Source: DATELY01 sp035276085 (GTDB lineage: Bacteria > Pseudomonadota > Gammaproteobacteria > Steroidobacterales > Steroidobacteraceae). Taken from it: DNA of 12,051 nt. The position numbers and the translations under genes were made by a program. Under the pieces are notes generated by a model. It ran no database searches. It was not told the DNA's origin and worked only from the letters and a program-made list of their open reading frames with translations. The first letter of the stretch is position 1. Each line of letters begins with the position of its first letter. The stretch spans positions 1 through 12,051 of the forward strand of contig DATELY010000260.1 in assembly GCA_035276085.1 (NCBI GenBank). Direction: 5' to 3'. Below are positions 7,823 through 12,051 of the stretch, piece by piece.

Positions 7823-8362
7823 TCATCCGTTCGTGATCTCCATCTCCCGCGCGCAGACCGCGAGCGCGTGGCTGATGTGTTTCTCGACCATTTTTACCGA
7901 GATGCCGCAATGTTGCGCGATCTGCGGATAGGTCATGAGCTTGACGCGGCTCAACAGGAAGGCCTGGCGGCACTTGGGCGGCAGCTGCTCGATCACTTCG
8001 TACAACAGCGACAGATCCTGCTCTGCCGCGAGTTGCCTTTCGGCAGACGGCTGATCCGATACCAGCTCGACATCGTCCAGCGGACATTGATCCTTCACGT
8101 GTCGCGACTGCTCGGCGCGGCCCAGATCATTGGCCACGTTGATGGCAATGCGGAACAGCATGGAGGATGGCGATTTGATGTCTTTGGAGGATTGGTACTG
8201 CATCATTCGTATGTAGGCTTCCTGGGCGACGTCGAAGGCATCTTCCGGTACCCGTAGTCGCTGTCGCAGGAAACGAATGAGTGAATCGTGATAGCGGCGG
8301 ATCGTGTCGGGTATCGACAACGTCGGTTCCGCGGCTGCTTCGACAAAGGCAATGTCAGTCAT
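7823..8362 (-). CDS. FecI-type ECF RNA polymerase sigma factor
   Basis: Extracytoplasmic-function sigma factor (179 aa) that directs RNA polymerase to its target promoters when released or activated by the FecR-like partner. Region 2 covers about residues 20-85 (RRYHDSLIRFLRQRL, DVAQEAYIRMM, LFRIAINVANDL). Region 4 covers about 115-170, with a helix-turn-helix in YPQIAQHCGISVKMVEKHISHAL; the VEKH signature is typical of FecI relatives. The frame is open far upstream (to 8815) but composition there is non-coding. ATG 8362 is chosen because GGAAG (8371-8375) lies eight bases before it; ATG 8368 and ATG 8389 are in-frame alternatives giving 181 and 188 residues. It is the first gene of the signalling cluster, 86 bases before the fecR-like gene. 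Confidence 0.93.
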   Translation of the reverse strand: MTDIAFVEAAAEPTLSIPDTIRRYHDSLIRFLRQRLRVPEDAFDVAQEAYIRMMQYQSSKDIKSPSSMLFRIAINVANDLGRAEQSRHVKDQCPLDDVELVSDQPSAERQLAAEQDLSLLYEVIEQLPPKCRQAFLLSRVKLMTYPQIAQHCGISVKMVEKHISHALAVCAREMEITNG

Positions 8363-8821
8363 GCTCATGTCTTCCGATCGAACGCTCATGTCACGCGTCT
8401 CGCGGCCGAACTGCCCACTCCAGTCGGCTCTCTTCTCGAGTTTCATCAAGCACGATGCGTGCCAGGAATTGCGGCACGCTGTGTGGACGCCACACTGCGG
8501 CCCTGAAGAGCCCGCTTCGAGCGCCGGTTCGAAAGCATTCAAATCCTGGTAATCCCTGTGAATTTCGTCACACGAGCGGAATGCGTTGCGCGCGCCATAC
8601 GCGGCTGAATTTTCGCGCGCGCGAGTGTTGCGAAGACGCCAGAGACGAGATGCGTCGAGCGGCGTGTGCGCCGCCTCAGTGCCGCAGCGGAGGTGCGGTC
8701 GCTCTACAGAGGTGCGATTGGAAGACCAACAACGATTGGGCGTGAGCCGAGTTCCTAAAGTTGCAACGCAGACTCGCGCGCACCGGATCGCAGCGCCCGC
8801 CGCGGCATAAGCCATGATCCG
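8363..8821 (-). other. Leader/intergenic region upstream of the sigma gene
   Basis: About 460 bases separate the DksA-like gene from the sigma gene, with no credible ORF. Visible elements: a dyad GTGTGG-ACG-CCACAC (8481-8495, with a weaker extension to 8477-8499); a TGACGAAATTCACAGGGATT stretch on the minus strand (8551-8570), which is a candidate promoter area; and a 12-base alternating palindrome TCGCGCGCGCGA (8613-8624). I could not find a convincing Fur box, although FecI-type operons are often iron controlled. Confidence 0.5.
8371..8375 (-). promoter_or_regulatory. Ribosome binding site favouring the sigma start at 8362
   Basis: GGAAG on the minus strand is 8 bases before ATG 8362 but only 2 before ATG 8368. 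The upstream ATG at 8389 has no comparable motif. Confidence 0.5.
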
Positions 8822-9217
8822 TCACAACGTGGGTGTCCGTGGCTGATTGGTCAGATGCTCGTACTGCTCCTGGCATTGCAGACAGCGCGTGGCAAACGGC
8901 TGCGCCTGCAGACGCTTGAGCGAGATCTCACGACCACAGCTCTCGCATCGGCCGTACTCGCCGGAGTTCATGCGCTCCAACGCGGCCCGCACGAGCCGGA
9001 ACTCACTCAGATCCCGGTCGACTTCGGCCAGATTCACATCCGTCACCAGGTCGACAAAGGAATCATCGCCGTTGTCGCGCACCCCATCACGCAAGAGCTG
9101 CGACTTCTCCTGGTCGGAGCGCGAGACCGTTTCCCGTAGCTCATTGCGAAGCGCTTGTGCGCGTTCTTCCAGAACATTGCGCAGCTCGGCCAATTTGTCG
9201 CTATCCAGTTCCGACAT
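8822..9217 (-). CDS. DksA/TraR-family C4 zinc-finger protein
   Basis: Small cytoplasmic protein (131 aa) of the family that enters the RNA polymerase secondary channel; DksA itself works with ppGpp. Residues 1-80 look like a two-helix coiled coil (KLAELRNVLEERAQALRNEL, then AEVDRDLSEFRLVRAALERM). The C-terminus has the C4 zinc finger: Cys91-x2-Cys94-x17-Cys112-x2-Cys115, preceded by the family's SGEYGRCESCG. The turn between helices reads DNGDDSFVDLV, not the DxxDxA motif of true DksA, so this is likely a divergent paralogue and possibly not a ppGpp cofactor. The start is well supported: GAGGA (9224-9228) lies six bases before the ATG. It is upstream of the sigma gene on the same strand but more than 450 bases away, so probably a separate transcript. 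Confidence 0.92.
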   Translation of the reverse strand: MSELDSDKLAELRNVLEERAQALRNELRETVSRSDQEKSQLLRDGVRDNGDDSFVDLVTDVNLAEVDRDLSEFRLVRAALERMNSGEYGRCESCGREISLKRLQAQPFATRCLQCQEQYEHLTNQPRTPTL

Positions 9218-9445
9218 GGCGAATCCTCGTCGTGTGTGCGTAATGCAATGCGCACTCGGGCGGGATAGTTCACCGCTGCGCTGCCAGCGTCAGACGTGTC
9301 TGTCATCCATCGATGGCAGTCGCGCGAGCGGCGGTCGGGGCCCGTGGGAACTCACCTGAAGTCGTCGCTCTTTGCCGCAGAGCGAGACAGATTGGGTGGG
9401 GTGGCGAATCGAAGCTGCCCCCTGCTTTGCCGTGCGAATGCGCGT

Positions 9446-9451
9446 CATACT
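9446..9451 (+). promoter_or_regulatory. Candidate -10 element for a leaderless transcript
   Basis: CATACT resembles TATAAT and ends six bases before the ATG at 9458. A start of transcription about seven bases downstream would fall on the A of that ATG. No Shine-Dalgarno is visible there, which fits a leaderless mRNA. No good -35 hexamer is apparent at normal spacing. Confidence 0.35.
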
Positions 9452-9457
9452 CGCGCC

Positions 9458-9859
9458 ATGCCCCAGCCCACCGATACGCCCGTCGTTCTCACCCGTTTTT
9501 TCAAGATACTCGCCGTCGCACTCGTCACGGCGGCCCTCACCTATGCGTTGCGCACCTTGCTCATCGAGCCGCGGCACATCCATGAACAGTGTGTGTTGCA
9601 CACCGGCTCCGTGCTCTGCGCGGTACGGCAGGTTGTGGTCATGGGCTTCGTGCTGAATCTGTATGCGATTGCCAGCGTGGCACTGGGCCTGTGCGCGATG
9701 GCTCTACGCTCACGGCACTGCGCGTGGGCGGCGGTGATTCTGGGGGTCGTGGGCGCGCTGCTATACCGGATCGAGCTCGCGGCGCTCGGATTGCTGTTCG
9801 GCGCGTTGGTGGCTACGCGTGCGCCAGTCGCTCCACAGCACAGTCAGCGCCACCCATGA
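9458..9859 (+). CDS. Small hypothetical multi-pass membrane protein
   Basis: A 133-aa protein that I do not recognise. It has a short polar N-terminus with Arg13 and Lys17, then membrane segments at about 14-35, 57-83, 88-104 and 105-121, and a polar tail. The segment between the first two helices carries Cys45 and Cys54, possibly periplasmic and able to pair. The frame extends upstream to 9296, but that part is Arg-rich with non-coding character and holds no second Met, so ATG 9458 is the likely start. No ribosome site precedes it; a -10-like CATACT just upstream suggests a leaderless mRNA. It is divergent from the DksA-like gene, and its last 99 bases overlap the 3' end of the convergent GH17 gene. 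Function unknown. Confidence 0.7.
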   Translation: MPQPTDTPVVLTRFFKILAVALVTAALTYALRTLLIEPRHIHEQCVLHTGSVLCAVRQVVVMGFVLNLYAIASVALGLCAMALRSRHCAWAAVILGVVGALLYRIELAALGLLFGALVATRAPVAPQHSQRHP

Positions 9860-11446
9860 ACACATTGCGCACCATGCGAGCGACTCGAGATTCTCGAAGC
9901 CTTCGTTCACGGCGATCCAGACGCTGGCCATCACGAGCCAATACGACAACAGGATCTCTTCGAGTGGCCGTGAGGGCGCTCGATCCTGTTGCGCGAGCAG
10001 CGCATGGGACCACAGCGCCATCGAGGGCAACACCGCGGCGATGAGGGGAAAATCGCGGTAACGCGGGTCCATGGTGAGCAGCAACCCGAGATAGGACAAA
10101 CCAAACAAGAAGACGACGCGAGCGAGCGACAAGACGCCGCGTACACCTTGACGAGAGCGCTCAGGATTCGCATTCACGATCGTCGCAGAGCTTTCGATCG
10201 GCGCAGGACCGATGCGCTCGCGCAGCGAGCGCGCGATCAGCAGCGTCGCGCAGGTGTACACCACCCATCCGCTCACAAACCACGCGACGCTGCCCAGCCA
10301 TTCGTACGCGTTACGATTGGCCTGCAGCAGGTATTCCCATTGCAGCACCGCAAGCGCAGCGCCGCTGCCCGCCGCCGATGCGGCAACGACGATCGCTCCC
10401 CACGCCCGCCCGCCCTTCCAGCGGAGCCTCGCAACGACGACTGCAACGATTGCAGCGAGCAGAGCGGCAAGCGCCGGGATGTGCCATCGAGGATTGTTCT
10501 CGACGGCTCCCTCCAACGGAAACTTCAACCGGCTCTGGGCATCGAACAAACCCCAGGCGCCGCCCACCGTGCCTTCGAGCGTCCGTTTCCATGGCTGATC
10601 GAATGCTTCGATGAAGTTGTACTGCACGCCGTGCTGATCGGCATAGCGCGTGAATTCGCGGAAGAAGCGCGCCTGGTTGACCCGGCTCGGAACCGCCCCC
10701 GCACGCTGCCGGCCCGCACTTGGCCAACCGGCCTCACCGATCATGACCGGATGCCGCGGAAACACCCGCTGCATGCGCTGGAGAACGCGGCCGATGTGCG
10801 GCACGGCGCGCTCGACCGCGACCGGAAAGTCCTCCCAGTACGGCAGCATGTGAACGGTTACGAATGAGACATCCTCAGCGACCTGCGGATAACGCTCCCA
10901 GAACTCCCACACGTCCGCATAAGTGATCGGCAGATCGGTCGCTGCGCGGACGCGACGGATGTACTGCTTCAGAGCCGCCGGTGTCTGCTCACGCCGCAGC
11001 AGCACTTCATTGCCGACGACCAGGGATTCGATGACATCGCGGTGTGACTGCGTGAGCTGGAGTGCCCGCTTCAACTCCCACTCGTTCTGCTTCTTGTCCT
11101 CTCCGATCCAGATGCCCAACATCACTTTGAGCTTCAGCTCGCGGGCGATCTCCGGCACCTGGTCCAGGCCGTTGTAGACGGAGTACGTCCGTACGCACTT
11201 CGTGTACGCCGCCAGGTGTTCGAGATCGGCGCGGATCCGCGCGACCGGTGTGATCCTCGCGTCCGCAGGATCAGCATGCGGCGGGCTGTACGACAGGCAT
11301 TGCACACGCCCCCCTGCCACGCCGGCCAACGGCACGGGCCGGCCACTCCCCCATAGCCACGCAAGTATCGTGGCAGCGGCCATGACATAGACACAGGCAA
11401 CGAGTGCGAAGCGGATGGTGAGAGAGGGTCGCAGACGATCGATCAT
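9761..11446 (-). CDS. Membrane-bound GH17 family beta-1,3-glucan hydrolase/transglycosylase
   Basis: Polytopic membrane enzyme (561 aa) with a GH17 domain acting on beta-1,3-glucan, by hydrolysis or by chain transfer as in bacterial NdvC/Glt-type enzymes. A membrane anchor (about 11-33) is followed by the GH17 barrel (about 48-320), with the acid/base in VVGNEVLL (Glu147), the nucleophile in MIGEAGWPS (Glu238), and supporting VRTYSV and FIEAFDQPWK segments. After that come about seven hydrophobic helices (323-341, 350-371, 385-405, 437-458, 465-484, 498-517, 523-540). The catalytic part should face the periplasm. ATG 11446 gives a clean anchor; TTG 11476 is an upstream alternative, and neither has a good ribosome site. 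A glycosyltransferase partner, common next to such genes, is not in the window. Glucan product and exact reaction are unknown. Confidence 0.9.
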   Translation of the reverse strand: MIDRLRPSLTIRFALVACVYVMAAATILAWLWGSGRPVPLAGVAGGRVQCLSYSPPHADPADARITPVARIRADLEHLAAYTKCVRTYSVYNGLDQVPEIARELKLKVMLGIWIGEDKKQNEWELKRALQLTQSHRDVIESLVVGNEVLLRREQTPAALKQYIRRVRAATDLPITYADVWEFWERYPQVAEDVSFVTVHMLPYWEDFPVAVERAVPHIGRVLQRMQRVFPRHPVMIGEAGWPSAGRQRAGAVPSRVNQARFFREFTRYADQHGVQYNFIEAFDQPWKRTLEGTVGGAWGLFDAQSRLKFPLEGAVENNPRWHIPALAALLAAIVAVVVARLRWKGGRAWGAIVVAASAAGSGAALAVLQWEYLLQANRNAYEWLGSVAWFVSGWVVYTCATLLIARSLRERIGPAPIESSATIVNANPERSRQGVRGVLSLARVVFLFGLSYLGLLLTMDPRYRDFPLIAAVLPSMALWSHALLAQQDRAPSRPLEEILLSYWLVMASVWIAVNEGFENLESLAWCAMCSWVALTVLWSDWRTRSHQRAEQQSERRELDPV

Positions 11447-11548
11447 GCAGGGCGACTGAGCTCCGAAGCGTTCCAACGTGCGGCACCGCTAGGGCGCAAT
11501 CGCGTCGTCACCGGCGAAGACGTGCTGCCATTGTGCGGTAGATCCGTG

Positions 11549-11564
11549 TGGCACATGGCATGCA
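11549..11564 (+). promoter_or_regulatory. Candidate sigma-54 promoter for the third receptor gene
   Basis: TGGCACATGGCATGCA matches the sigma-54 consensus TGGCACG-N4-TTGCW at 10 of 12 defined positions, including the essential GG (11550-11551) and GC (11562-11563) at the correct spacing. Transcription would start near 11575, leaving a leader of about 46 bases before the ATG at 11621. A weaker sigma-70-like TACACT at 11571-11576 is an alternative. No activator site was identified. Confidence 0.4.
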
Positions 11565-11620
11565 CATTGTTACACTCGGCGCCGGACTGGCCCGAGCTAC
11601 CAACCATCAACTACAAATCC

Positions 11621-12051
11621 ATGAGGCACATCATGCCCCAATCCGTTCGCGTTCGCCCGCCTTCGTCCATCTCGAGGACAGACGCTCGCAACCGCTCGCG
11701 AGCATTGGCTGCAGCAATCTCCAGTGCACTGACATGCGCACCGGCGTTGAGCTTCGCGCAGGAGGGGCCGAGGGCTGAGGAGGAAGTGATCGTCACGGCC
11801 ACGCGGCGCGCGGAGAGTATTCAGGATGTGCCGCTGAATATCGCGGCGGTGAGTGGCGATGTCATTCAAGAGCAGGGCATTTCGGATCTTGCTGAAGTGT
11901 CGAGAACCGTACCGGGCCTCTTTGTCGTCGACCAGGGTGCGCGTGCCGCGAATCAGATCGTCGTTCGTGGATTGAATGCAAACTCGGTGGGCGCAACCGA
12001 AGCTCTGGGCAACAATGGTGGCGGTACGGTGGCCACCTACATCGGGGAAAT
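11621..12051 (+). CDS. TonB-dependent receptor, N-terminal part (runs off the window)
   Basis: The first 143 codons of an outer-membrane receptor; the rest lies beyond the window edge. A signal peptide (about 22-47, SRALAAAISSALTCAPALSFAQ region) is followed by the TonB box EEVIVTATRR (54-63) and the start of the plug: VPLNIAAVSGDVIQEQGISDL, then RTVPGLFVVDQG and IVVRGLN. The TonB box and plug type are those of the large general TBDT group (EEVIVTA) and differ from the two receptors in the signalling cluster. No STN domain is present, so no direct coupling to a FecR protein is expected. ATG 11621 is chosen; ATG 11633 and ATG 11555 are in frame. No strong Shine-Dalgarno is seen. It is divergent from the GH17 gene, so a role in uptake of glucan-derived sugars is possible but speculative. 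Confidence 0.9.
   Translation, partial: MRHIMPQSVRVRPPSSISRTDARNRSRALAAAISSALTCAPALSFAQEGPRAEEEVIVTATRRAESIQDVPLNIAAVSGDVIQEQGISDLAEVSRTVPGLFVVDQGARAANQIVVRGLNANSVGATEALGNNGGGTVATYIGE

Noticed and set aside
8613..8624. Alternating TCGCGCGCGCGA palindrome as a Z-DNA or regulatory element
   Set aside because: Short and likely in GC-rich DNA; nothing else ties it to a function.
8390..8815. N-terminal extension of the sigma factor to an ATG at 8815
   Set aside because: The added 142 residues have non-coding composition, no sigma domain, and would leave the gene far longer than the FecI family.
9307..9316. Palindrome CCATCGATGG between divergent genes
   Set aside because: Only ten bases and isolated; expected by chance at this scale.

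Overview
The window comes from a GC-rich Gram-negative bacterium. Three TonB-dependent outer-membrane receptors (TBDTs), a FecI/FecR-type signalling pair, a DksA/TraR zinc-finger protein and strong G/C bias at third codon positions fit a proteobacterium. The mix of many TBDTs, a membrane GH17 enzyme and abundant intergenic palindromes suggests a gammaproteobacterium of the Xanthomonadales/Nevskiales/Steroidobacter kind; that placement is inference.

Region by region: (1) 1-253 has no convincing gene. It holds nested inverted repeats that can fold into a branched structure. (2) 254-436 (-) is a possible 60-residue protein of unknown function. (3) 512-8362 (-) is a cell-surface-signalling cluster, read right to left: ECF sigma factor, FecR-type anti-sigma/sigma regulator, a TBDT with an N-terminal STN signalling domain, and a second, paralogous TBDT without STN. 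(4) 8363-8821 is a long leader/intergenic region with candidate promoter and dyad elements. (5) 8822-9217 (-) is a DksA/TraR-family protein. (6) 9458-9859 (+) is a small membrane protein, probably leaderless, whose 3' end overlaps (7) a convergent polytopic GH17 beta-glucan enzyme gene at 9761-11446 (-). (8) 11621-end (+) is the first 143 codons of a third, unrelated TBDT, preceded by a good sigma-54-like promoter.

How the cluster probably works: substrate binding by the STN receptor is relayed through TonB/ExbBD and the periplasmic part of FecR to the cytoplasmic sigma factor, which then raises receptor expression. The second receptor lacks STN, so it would be an output of the switch and not a sensor. 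Both receptors carry a textbook 12-residue EF-hand calcium loop (D-x-N-x-[DN]-G-x-I-x-x-x-E) at the same place, in an extra segment of the barrel region. This is the most unusual feature here and suggests calcium-dependent loop structure or ligand binding. Long hairpins without U-tracts sit 1-11 nt after the stop codons of three of the four cluster genes, one of them built from 7-bp repeats. They may set differential mRNA stability or expression along the operon.
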